From positions 1 to 6,455 of the forward strand of contig JADFKX010000117.1 of the NCBI GenBank assembly GCA_022564695.1: DNA of 6,455 nt, read 5' to 3'. The stretch's first letter is position 1, and each line of letters opens with the position of its first letter. The translations under genes and the position numbers were made by a program. The notes beneath the pieces are model-generated. The model saw nothing but the letters and a program-made list of their open reading frames with translations. It was not told where the DNA came from and did not search any database. Positions 1-5,678 of the stretch are shown here, one piece after another. Source of the stretch: Chloroflexota bacterium (GTDB taxonomy: Bacteria; Chloroflexota; Dehalococcoidia; SM23-28-2; RBG-16-64-32).

Positions 1-794
1 CAGTCCTTTCCCCATGCTTGCTGCCTCTCGTCCCGGCCTACCTGGGCTACCTCACCGGCGCGGTTATCGACTCGCCGAATCCGGCTCCGGTAACCGCGAC
101 GCCGGCCACCTCTGTCGTGAGCGTCGCTTCGGGCGGAAGCGGCGGCACAATCGCCGGGAGCGGCCCGCTGGCGAGCGCCGCTCCGCCCTCTCCGTTCTTC
201 CACGCTATCGCTTTCGTCTCCGGCTTCTCCCTCGTTTTCATCGCCTTCGGCGCCTCCATCGGACTGCTGGGTTTCTTCCTGGGCGGCAACGAGTTCTTCA
301 TCCGCGACCAGCAGGACACGATCCTGAAGATATCGGGGGGAGCGCTGATCATCCTGGGTTTGCATCTCAGCGGCGTCATCACCATCCCCTTCCTGGATAC
401 GGAGCGCCGCCTCAACGTCAAGACCGGCGATAAGGTCGGCTACACCCGCTCCTTCGTCGTCGGCTCCTCCTTCTCCGCCGGCTGGAGCCCCTGCATCGGC
501 CCCACGCTTGGCGCCGTCCTGGCCCTCTCCGCCGCCAGCGCCAGCGTTTGGCAGGGGCTGATCCTGCTGGCGGTATACTCGGCCGGGCTATCGATTCCGT
601 TCCTGGCGATGGGTCTGGCCTTCAACTCCGTGAAGCCCATCTTCAACTGGCTGAAGCGCTACATGGGCGTAATCAACTACGCCAGCGGCGCCCTTCTCAT
701 CATCATCGGCATCCTCATCTTCACCGGCAGCCTGATCAATCTGAATAGCCTGTTCAACTTCGGCATCCTGGGTGACATTTCGGCGGAGGCGTAG
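1..794 (+). CDS. ccdA: CcdA-like cytochrome c biogenesis / thiol-disulfide transport membrane protein, 5' end missing
   Basis: CcdA/DsbD-beta proteins carry reducing equivalents from cytoplasmic thioredoxin across the membrane to outward-facing thioredoxin-like proteins. The reading frame is open to the window edge (first full codon at 3) and begins with VLSPCLLPLVPAYLGYLTG, the family's first-helix Cys motif, so the true start lies upstream; the TTG at 18 falls inside that motif. 263 residues are visible. The second redox Cys is in GWSPCIGP (codon 492-494). Six hydrophobic segments can be seen, at visible residues about 1-20, 66-94, 107-127, 150-176, 181-207 and 221-242, the usual CcdA number. 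Between the first two lies an unusual loop of some 40 residues rich in Ala, Gly, Ser, Pro and Thr (about 24-63). The next gene encodes a TlpA-like partner and begins one base after this stop, implying an operon. The family is certain; whether it serves cytochrome c maturation or another thiol target is inferred. Confidence 0.93.
   Translation, partial: VLSPCLLPLVPAYLGYLTGAVIDSPNPAPVTATPATSVVSVASGGSGGTIAGSGPLASAAPPSPFFHAIAFVSGFSLVFIAFGASIGLLGFFLGGNEFFIRDQQDTILKISGGALIILGLHLSGVITIPFLDTERRLNVKTGDKVGYTRSFVVGSSFSAGWSPCIGPTLGAVLALSAASASVWQGLILLAVYSAGLSIPFLAMGLAFNSVKPIFNWLKRYMGVINYASGALLIIIGILIFTGSLINLNSLFNFGILGDISAEA
785..789 (+). promoter_or_regulatory. Ribosome binding site that fixes the tlpA start at GTG 796
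   Basis: GGAGG lies six bases before GTG 796, inside the last codons of the upstream ccdA-like gene. It supports GTG 796 over the in-frame GTG at 772, which would add eight residues (MTFRRRRR) and overlap ccdA by 23 bases. Confidence 0.75.
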
Positions 795-795
795 A

Positions 796-1506
796 GTGGC
801 GAAGAAACGAGCGAAGCGAAGTAGCGGAGGCCGGGACCTCCAGACACGCCTAAAGGCTCTGGCCGGCCTGGTAGCCATCGTGGGCGGCGCCGCGCTCGTG
901 CTGTCCTTTATCGGCGTCCTCGGCGGTCAGGGCGGCGGCACAACGGCGACCGGCATCAAGATCGAGGACGTGACCCTCCTGGAGACGCCGCAGGTCGCCG
1001 CCCTGGGTGACCTGTCGATCGAGCCTAAGGTGGGCAGCCTGGCGCCCGACTTCGAGATCTCGGGCTTTGATGGGTCGCGGCAACGTCTCAGCGACTACCG
1101 TGGCAAGCCCGTGTACCTCAACTTCTGGGCTACCTGGTGTATCCCCTGCCAGGTAGAGCTGCAGGATATGCAAGAACTCCTGGACCGGCACAAGGACGAG
1201 TTCGCTATCATCACCGTCAACCGGGCGGAGCCCCTGGGCCGGGCTGAGAACTTCTTCAGCAACATGGAGAAGCTAAACGGCGAACCAGGGATCAGCTTCA
1301 CGGTGGACGGCATGGACCCCGACGACACGCTGTATAACGAGTACCGCGGCCTGGGTATGCCGGTCAGCGTCTTCATCGACGCTAACGGCAAGGTGGTGAA
1401 GGTGTTTAACGGCCTCATCGACCTATCGATCATGGAGGAGTCCCTGGCGGAAGCGGTCGCCTCCGCACTCGCGTCGGGGAACGGCTCATCCGACGCGGGC
1501 TCCTAG
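796..1506 (+). CDS. Membrane-anchored TlpA/ResA-like thiol-disulfide oxidoreductase
   Basis: Predicted thioredoxin-fold reductase acting outside the cytoplasmic membrane, for example on apocytochrome c or other oxidised thiols, probably re-reduced by the CcdA-like protein encoded just upstream. The 236-residue product starts with a basic stretch (KKRAKR), then one hydrophobic anchor at about 21-42, giving N-in/C-out topology, then a linker and an AhpC-TSA/TlpA domain from about 80 to 225. Visible marks are GSLAPDFEISGFDG at the domain start, the redox motif WATWCIPC (Cys115 and Cys118) and the cis-Pro region GLGMPVSVFID (Pro189), followed by the usual FIDANGKV strand. No lipobox Cys is present, so the anchor is a helix, not a lipid. 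The C-terminus is a short Ser/Gly/Ala tail. The family is clear; the physiological substrate is not shown by the sequence. Confidence 0.92.
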   Translation: MAKKRAKRSSGGRDLQTRLKALAGLVAIVGGAALVLSFIGVLGGQGGGTTATGIKIEDVTLLETPQVAALGDLSIEPKVGSLAPDFEISGFDGSRQRLSDYRGKPVYLNFWATWCIPCQVELQDMQELLDRHKDEFAIITVNRAEPLGRAENFFSNMEKLNGEPGISFTVDGMDPDDTLYNEYRGLGMPVSVFIDANGKVVKVFNGLIDLSIMEESLAEAVASALASGNGSSDAGS

Positions 1507-1520
1507 GGGTCGCCCCCTGG
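1503..1520 (+). terminator. GC-rich hairpin over the tlpA stop codon, possible terminator
   Basis: CTAGGGG (1503-1509) pairs with CCCCTGG (1514-1520) around a TCGC loop: seven pairs, one of them G-T. The stem contains the TAG stop of the TlpA-like gene. No T-run follows, so classical intrinsic termination is not assured, but the place between two transcription units fits an end-of-operon structure. Confidence 0.4.
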
Positions 1521-1526
1521 AATATC

Positions 1527-1556
1527 CTGGCAAAGACAGCCCTCTTGCGATATACT
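1527..1556 (+). promoter_or_regulatory. Sigma-70-type promoter for the thiolase-crotonase operon
   Basis: CTGGCA (1527-1532; 4 of 6 to TTGACA) and TATACT (1551-1556; 5 of 6 to TATAAT) are separated by 18 bases. Transcription would begin near 1563, leaving a leader of about 34 bases before ATG 1597. The -35 box lies in CCTGGCAA (1526-1533), an octamer that returns in reverse orientation in the divergent promoter region at 5052-5059. Prediction by eye only. Confidence 0.5.
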
Positions 1557-1569
1557 GCCCGCGGATAAC

Positions 1570-1591
1570 CCTTACGCAACCGTTAAGGAGG
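1570..1591 (+). promoter_or_regulatory. Leader hairpin overlapping the thiolase Shine-Dalgarno
   Basis: The strong ribosome site AAGGAGG (1585-1591) lies five bases before ATG 1597. CCTTACG (1570-1576) can pair with CG(T)TAAGG (1581-1588, one bulged T) around a CAAC loop, covering the first half of the Shine-Dalgarno. The ribosome site is secure; the hairpin is short and its regulatory meaning is speculative. Confidence 0.4.
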
Positions 1592-1596
1592 AGAGG

Positions 1597-2832
1597 ATGA
1601 GGGACGTCGCCGTCATTGGAGCCGGCATGACACGGTTCGGGAAGTTCCTGGATCGCAGCATGAAGGAGATCACGCGCGAGGCTGTGGACGGGGCGCTCAG
1701 CTCCGCCGGCACGGACAAGTCCAAGCTGGAGGTGGCCATCGTCGGCAACGCCGCCGCGGGCCTCATCACCGGCCAGGAGTGCATCCGCGGGCAGGTGGTC
1801 CTGCGGGAGATGGGCATTGGCGGCATCCCGATAATCAACACGGAGAACGCCTGTGCCAGCTCCTCCACCGCCTTCCACATGGCCTGGCTATACGTCGCCT
1901 CCGGCATGTACGACGTCGCCCTCGCCGTAGGCGTCGAGAAGCTCTACCACGAGGACAAGAGCAAGTCGTTCGCCGCCATCGGCGCCGCCGTGGACGTGGA
2001 GTGGGCGCAGGAGATGCAGGCGGCGATGGCATCCTCCAAGGGCAACGGCGAGGGCTCAGGTCAGCCCGCGCCGGGCTCAGGGGCGGGGAAGAAGCGCTCC
2101 ATGTTCATGGACTTCTACGCCGCCTTCGCCAGACAGCACATGCAGCGCTACGGCACCACCGCGGAGCAGTTCGCCCGCATCGCCGTCAAGAACCACTACC
2201 ACGGCTCCCTCAACCCTCACGCACAGTACCGCGAGGTCTACTCCTTGGAGGACATCCTCACCTCGCCGCCGGTAGCGGAGCCTCTCACAAGGCTTATGTG
2301 CTCCCCCATTGGGGACGGCGCGGCGGCGGCGATTCTCTGCTCAGCGGAGAAGGCGAAGCAGTTCACGACCAAGCCCGTTAACATCCTGGCCTCCTGCATC
2401 AGTTCCGGCGGCGACCACGAACCGGGCGAGCCCGGCCTAACCGAGCGGGTGGTTCAGCAGGCGTACAAGCAAGCGGGCGTGGGGCCGGAGGACCTGAGCG
2501 TCATTGAGCTACACGACGCTTCGGCGCCGGCGGAGCTGGTGCTGTATGAGGAGCTGGGGCTGTGCGAACCAGGCGAGGGCGGCAAGCTGATCGACGCCCG
2601 CGCCACCTACTTCGACGGCCCCATGCCGGTGAACACCAGCGGCGGCCTGATCTCCAAGGGTCACCCAATTGGGGCAACAGGCGTCGCCCAGATCTACGAG
2701 GTGTTCACGCAGCTCCGGGGCGAGGCGGGCGAGCGGCAGGTAGCCAACCCCCGCATCGGCATGACGGAGAACGGCGGCGGCATGGTGAAGGGGGAGGCGG
2801 CGGCGCTGGCCGTGCACATCTTCTCCGTGTAA
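1597..2832 (+). CDS. Thiolase-family protein of the SCP-x / archaeal-type thiolase-like group
   Basis: Thiolases split beta-ketoacyl-CoA with CoA or condense acyl-CoAs. The 411-residue product begins MRDVAVIGAGMTRFGK, as SCP-x-type thiolases do. The nucleophilic Cys is Cys86 in NTENACASSS, His306 lies in ELHDAS, and His356 lies in SKGHPIGATG. The C-terminal Cys of degradative thiolases (CxGGG) is absent; the matching loop reads MTENGGGMVKG, which fits the Cys-His-His type seen in SCP-x and archaeal enzymes. A low-complexity insertion at about 147-166, rich in Gly, Ser, Ala and Pro, sits in the loop domain. ATG 1597 has a strong AAGGAGG site five bases upstream. The crotonase gene follows after 21 bases, so the two are probably cotranscribed. 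No DUF35/OB-fold partner, common beside such thiolases, is in the window. The family is certain; the acyl chain handled is unknown, and a non-thiolase condensing role is possible. Confidence 0.92.
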   Translation: MRDVAVIGAGMTRFGKFLDRSMKEITREAVDGALSSAGTDKSKLEVAIVGNAAAGLITGQECIRGQVVLREMGIGGIPIINTENACASSSTAFHMAWLYVASGMYDVALAVGVEKLYHEDKSKSFAAIGAAVDVEWAQEMQAAMASSKGNGEGSGQPAPGSGAGKKRSMFMDFYAAFARQHMQRYGTTAEQFARIAVKNHYHGSLNPHAQYREVYSLEDILTSPPVAEPLTRLMCSPIGDGAAAAILCSAEKAKQFTTKPVNILASCISSGGDHEPGEPGLTERVVQQAYKQAGVGPEDLSVIELHDASAPAELVLYEELGLCEPGEGGKLIDARATYFDGPMPVNTSGGLISKGHPIGATGVAQIYEVFTQLRGEAGERQVANPRIGMTENGGGMVKGEAAALAVHIFSV

Positions 2833-2853
2833 CAGCCGCATAGGGGAGCCCAC

Positions 2854-3621
2854 GTGAACTACGGAAGCCTCATCGTTGAGCGGACCGACGCCGTGGCTAC
2901 CATCCGCCTCAACCGGCCCGAGAAGCACAACGCCCTCAACACACAGCTCTGTGAGGAGCTGATCAACGCCCTCGACAAGCTAGAGGCCGACGACGGCGTC
3001 AACGTCCTCGTCCTCACCGGGGCAGGCGAGAAGGCGTTCTGCGCCGGCGCGGACATGGCCGAGGCCATCGGCCCCGACTCGTCGGGGAACGTAAGCGACG
3101 GCGGAGCGCCGGGCCCACCGGCGGAGGCCGTCGCTCGCGTCCTGCGTACCCGCAAGCCGCTGATCGCCGCGGTCAACGGCTATGCCTACGGGGGCGGCGC
3201 CGCGCTGGCCATCAACTGCGACATCCGCGTCGCTTCAGACAACGCCCGCTTCCGGTTCATAGGCGCCAGCTACGGGCTGGTGGTGAGCGCATTTCAGCTC
3301 CCTCGGGTCGTGGGCGCGCCGCTGGCGAAGGAGCTGATCTTCACGGCCCGGGCTATCGACGCTCAGGAGGCGCTTCGAATAGGTCTGATCAACCACCTTG
3401 TCCCCCTGGAGCAGCTCGAATCGACCGTCGCCGAGATGGCTGCAGCCATCGCCGCCAACTCCCGAGCGGCGGTGATGGAGTCCAAGCGGGTGATCGACAT
3501 CGCCACCTCCAGCCGGGAGGCCGTCCAGCACGAGGTGAAGACGAACGCGGAGTTGCGGCAATCGAAGGAGCATAGGGATCGGTTCCGGGCGGCCGCCATC
3601 CGGGTCACGGGGGAGAAGTAG
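2854..3621 (+). CDS. Enoyl-CoA hydratase/isomerase (crotonase) family protein lacking the hydratase glutamates
   Basis: A 255-residue crotonase-fold protein starting at GTG 2854, with AGGGGAG five bases upstream. Crotonases bind acyl-CoA and stabilise an enolate in an oxyanion hole; both strands forming it are visible, AFCAGADM (62-69) and NGYAYGGGAALA (108-119). Length and the NRPEKHNALN signature are typical. By-eye comparison with rat mitochondrial hydratase puts Ala117 where catalytic Glu144 should be (GGGAAL instead of GGGCEL) and Gly137 in place of Glu164. The usual PGAGGTQRL stretch is replaced by a shorter VSAFQL. Water addition by the textbook mechanism is therefore unlikely; isomerase, thioesterase, decarboxylase or C-C bond chemistry is possible. 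A Gly/Pro-rich segment (73-91) interrupts the region after the first oxyanion strand. Probably cotranscribed with the thiolase and acting on the same or a linked CoA ester. Confidence 0.9.
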   Translation: MNYGSLIVERTDAVATIRLNRPEKHNALNTQLCEELINALDKLEADDGVNVLVLTGAGEKAFCAGADMAEAIGPDSSGNVSDGGAPGPPAEAVARVLRTRKPLIAAVNGYAYGGGAALAINCDIRVASDNARFRFIGASYGLVVSAFQLPRVVGAPLAKELIFTARAIDAQEALRIGLINHLVPLEQLESTVAEMAAAIAANSRAAVMESKRVIDIATSSREAVQHEVKTNAELRQSKEHRDRFRAAAIRVTGEK

Positions 3622-3623
3622 AC

Positions 3624-5024
3624 CTAGGGGCGAGCCTCCGCCGGGGCTCCTGTCAGCGCCCCGGTTAGCTCCGCCAGATCACGCACCTCTTCCAGCCGCC
3701 CAATCAGGCCAACAGCCCCCTCCGTAGCCTCACCAGGGAGCACGCCCTGCGCGCAGTCACGGAACTTCTCCGTCAGCTCCTCCCAGGAGAGGGGCCGTGA
3801 TGGGTCACCGCGAGGCGTATCCACGCGCAGGAACTGCTCCTCGCCGCCTCTGAGCACGATGCGCACCTCAGCGTAACCGCCGATGGGAAACGTGCCCCCA
3901 GACTCATCAGGGCCCTCGCTCACCTCAATCTTCGCCATCAGCTCCCTCACCGCCGGGCGGTGGACGGCTTCGTCCGTGAAGGTCGTCAGCATCACGTGTC
4001 CGTCAAGGAGAGCAGCCGCCAGGCAGTACTCCAGGCTGAACTTCCCCTCCAGCCCTGTGGCCGGCGAATCCCCGCGTAGGGGCATCAACGATCCGCGGCT
4101 GACCTCCACTCGAATCGCCTCGATGCCGGCGGGGTCGATCCGGTGTCGAGCCTTCATCTCGAGGACAGCGTCCAGCGAGCGGTGGACGGCGTAGCAGCAA
4201 GGATAGAGCTTCACCCCAAAGCCGGATGAGGTGATCTGGTATGGCCGGCCCAGAGAGGCGATCGACTCCAGGTCAGGCTCAGCGCCGCCGCTCATCGCGC
4301 GCAGGAAGCCGCCCGGACGGGCGGGCGTCTGCCCGCTTTCGCCCTCCAAGGCGCGGCGATCGGCGGTGAAGCCACGGGCCGCCAGCTCCGCCGCCACTAC
4401 GCCGTTGCGGGCGGCCCAGCCGGCGTGCAGAGGCTTGGTCATCGTCCCGAAGTTCTGCTGAAGGCCCGAGGCCAAGGAGGCGGCGATGCCGAACGCCATC
4501 TGAGTTCGCGCGATATCCAGACGCAGGAGGCGCGCGCAGGCCGCGGCCGCGCCCAGCGTCCCCAGGGTGGAGGTGGCGTGCCAGCCCAAGGCGTAGTGCG
4601 CCTCGCCTATGGCGCGGCCCAGGCTCGTCTCCACCTCGAACCCCAGCACGAAGGCCGTGAGCAGGTCGCGGCCGCTCCTCGACGCCTTCTCCGCGACCGC
4701 CAGGGCGGCCGGCAGCAGGGGCGCGCTGGGGTGGCCCCGCATCGGCAGGCTGACATCGTCGAAGTCCAGGGCGTGGGCGGCGGCGCCGTTGGCGAGAGCC
4801 GCATCGGCGGCGGGGGCGCGAAACGATCGTCCCAGCACCGCCACCTCGGCCCGGCCGCCTTGCTCTCGTACCCAGTCCGCGACGATGCGGGCGCTCTCCT
4901 CCCGCGAGCCAGCGAGGGTCACGCCAAGCGTATCCAGCAGGGCGCGCTTGGCCTGGGCGATGGCGTCCTCCGGCACGCTCTCGGTTTCGACAACGAAGCG
5001 GGCGAGGCGTTCGCTGGCGTTCAC
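3624..5024 (-). CDS. MmgE/PrpD family protein (2-methylcitrate dehydratase-like)
   Basis: The family includes 2-methylcitrate dehydratase, cis-aconitate decarboxylase and iminodisuccinate epimerase, cytoplasmic enzymes acting on small di- and tricarboxylates. The 466-residue product has the full set of landmarks: NASERLARFVVET at the start, QAKRALLDTLGVTLAGS (24-40), NGAAAHALDFDD (79-90), HPSAPLLPAALA (98-109), GWHATSTLGTLG (147-158), KPLHAGWAARNG (197-208), KLYPCCYAVH (272-281) and GKFSLEYCLA (327-336). His98, His149 and Lys197 match, by eye, positions regarded as active-site residues in cis-aconitate decarboxylase. GTG 5024 is preferred because homology begins there; GTG 5045 would add seven residues. 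Neither has a Shine-Dalgarno, and a -10-like TACGAT ends seven bases before GTG 5024, suggesting a leaderless mRNA. Divergent from the MaoC gene and convergent with the crotonase. No methylcitrate synthase or lyase is visible, so a prpD assignment is not justified. Confidence 0.9.
   Translation of the reverse strand: MNASERLARFVVETESVPEDAIAQAKRALLDTLGVTLAGSREESARIVADWVREQGGRAEVAVLGRSFRAPAADAALANGAAAHALDFDDVSLPMRGHPSAPLLPAALAVAEKASRSGRDLLTAFVLGFEVETSLGRAIGEAHYALGWHATSTLGTLGAAAACARLLRLDIARTQMAFGIAASLASGLQQNFGTMTKPLHAGWAARNGVVAAELAARGFTADRRALEGESGQTPARPGGFLRAMSGGAEPDLESIASLGRPYQITSSGFGVKLYPCCYAVHRSLDAVLEMKARHRIDPAGIEAIRVEVSRGSLMPLRGDSPATGLEGKFSLEYCLAAALLDGHVMLTTFTDEAVHRPAVRELMAKIEVSEGPDESGGTFPIGGYAEVRIVLRGGEEQFLRVDTPRGDPSRPLSWEELTEKFRDCAQGVLPGEATEGAVGLIGRLEEVRDLAELTGALTGAPAEARP
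3632..3649. terminator. Hairpin at the convergent gene junction, possible bidirectional terminator
   Basis: GAGCCTC (3632-3638) pairs with GGGGCTC (3643-3649) around a four-base loop: seven pairs, one of them G-T. It lies in the last codons of the minus-strand MmgE/PrpD gene, 11 bases past the crotonase stop. The two stop codons are only two bases apart, so any terminator must overlap coding sequence. Neither strand has a T-run after the stem. Confidence 0.3.
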
Positions 5025-5030
5025 GGCGCA

Positions 5031-5058
5031 ATCGTAGCACAGCACCGGAGCTTGCCAG
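5031..5058 (-). promoter_or_regulatory. Promoter of the MmgE/PrpD gene, leaderless type
   Basis: Read on the minus strand, CTGGCA (5058-5053) and TACGAT (5036-5031) lie 16 bases apart, each matching four of six consensus bases. Start-of-transcription distance would place the first base at or next to GTG 5024, and no ribosome site is present. Weaker than the facing plus-strand promoter. Confidence 0.4.
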
Positions 5059-5080
5059 GCCCTCGCGATGCGGCTATAGT
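5052..5080 (+). promoter_or_regulatory. Sigma-70-type promoter of the MaoC hydratase gene
   Basis: TTGCCA (5052-5057; 5 of 6) and TATAGT (5075-5080; 5 of 6) with the ideal 17-base spacer. Transcription should begin near 5087, giving a leader of about 27 bases that contains AAGGAG at 5101-5106. The -35 box overlaps that of the opposing minus-strand promoter by five bases. Confidence 0.6.
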
Positions 5081-5113
5081 GGTCGCCGCGACCTCAGTTC
5101 AAGGAGATTACCG

Positions 5114-5536
5114 ATGACAGAGGCAGTGATGGGCGTCAAGGTTGGCGACCGAGCGGAGTTCGAGAAGATGGTGACGGCCGAGGACGTGGCGCGGTTCGCG
5201 GATTGCACCGGCGATACGAATCCGTTGCACCGGGATCCGGATTACGCGGCCAGGACCCGCTTTGGGCAGTGCATCGCCCACGGGATGCTGAGCGCGGGGT
5301 TCATCTCGGCGGTGCTGGGCACGAAGCTGGCGCCGGACAGCTGCGTCATCTACCTGAGCCAGAGCCTCCGCTTTTTGCGGCCGGTGAAGATCGGCGAGAC
5401 GATCCGCGCCGTGGCCGAGGTCAAGGGCACCGACCCCGAGAAGCGCATCGTTACCGTGCAGACGGACTGCTTCAACCAGGACGGGGAGCCGGTGGTCAAG
5501 GGGGAGGCAGTGGTGCTGCTGGACCCGATCTCGTAG
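5114..5536 (+). CDS. MaoC/PhaJ-like (R)-specific enoyl-CoA hydratase, single hotdog domain
   Basis: Hydratase-2-type enzymes add water to trans-2-enoyl-CoA to give (R)-3-hydroxyacyl-CoA, in PHA supply, beta-oxidation variants or dedicated acid pathways. The 140-residue product has the length of PhaJ and the key stretch CTGDTNPLHRDPDYA, with the D-x4-H catalytic pair at Asp34 and His39, followed by GQCIAHGMLSAGFIS. Later strands FLRPVKIGETIRAVAEV and CFNQDGEPVVKGEAVVLL complete the hotdog fold. ATG 5114 has AAGGAG seven bases upstream; ATG 5129 is possible but unnecessary. It has its own strong promoter and faces away from the MmgE/PrpD gene. Since the nearby crotonase lacks hydratase glutamates, this protein is the better candidate for enoyl-CoA hydration here; that link is inferred. 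The substrate chain length is unknown. Confidence 0.92.
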   Translation: MTEAVMGVKVGDRAEFEKMVTAEDVARFADCTGDTNPLHRDPDYAARTRFGQCIAHGMLSAGFISAVLGTKLAPDSCVIYLSQSLRFLRPVKIGETIRAVAEVKGTDPEKRIVTVQTDCFNQDGEPVVKGEAVVLLDPIS

Positions 5537-5542
5537 CGGGAG

Positions 5543-5556
5543 GGGTTGGCCAACCC
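5543..5556. repeat. Perfect 14-base palindrome just after the MaoC stop
   Basis: GGGTTGGCCAACCC reads the same on both strands and starts six bases after the TAG stop. As RNA it could form only a five-pair stem with a GGCC loop, and no T-run follows, so it is a weak terminator. It could instead be a site for a dimeric DNA-binding protein. Confidence 0.45.
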
Positions 5557-5627
5557 ACCCGGGGGCACGGCGCTGACGTGGTGCTGGAGATGCATTTCAG
5601 GCGCTGGTGTCGAAGCGAGTGTAGACG

Positions 5628-5678
5628 ATGAAGGGCAGGATGGGTCAAGTACTGTCCGATGGAGACATAGTCTTTTGA
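5628..5678 (+). CDS. Possible 16-codon leader peptide overlapping the next gene's start
   Basis: ATG 5628 opens a short frame encoding MKGRMGQVLSDGDIVF. Its TGA (5676-5678) overlaps the TTG start at 5675 as TTGA, the layout used for translational coupling. An internal ATG at 5640 has AAGGG four bases upstream. I recognise no homology; chance occurrence is quite possible, as is an indel that split a longer N-terminus. Confidence 0.25.
   Translation: MKGRMGQVLSDGDIVF

Noticed and set aside
772..795. Earlier GTG start for the TlpA-like gene
   Set aside because: GGAGG at 785-789 is well placed for GTG 796 and the extra residues are merely Arg-rich read-through of the ccdA end.
2663..2674. CCCAATTGGG palindrome in the thiolase gene, resembling CCCATTGGGG near 2306
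   Set aside because: Both encode Pro-Ile-Gly in the SPIGD and GHPIGA active-site loops; codon-level coincidence explains them.
3624..5024. Naming the minus-strand gene prpD and inferring a methylcitrate cycle
   Set aside because: The family covers several unrelated reactions and no methylcitrate synthase or methylisocitrate lyase is present in the window.
4279..5040. Second minus-strand frame of 253 codons inside the MmgE/PrpD gene
   Set aside because: Arg/Gly/Pro-rich shadow of the real frame, with no recognisable motif.
4425..5117. Long plus-strand open frame (230 codons) opposite the MmgE/PrpD gene
   Set aside because: It is antisense to a gene with full family motifs; the product is an Arg/Gly/Gln-rich composition typical of high-GC shadow frames.
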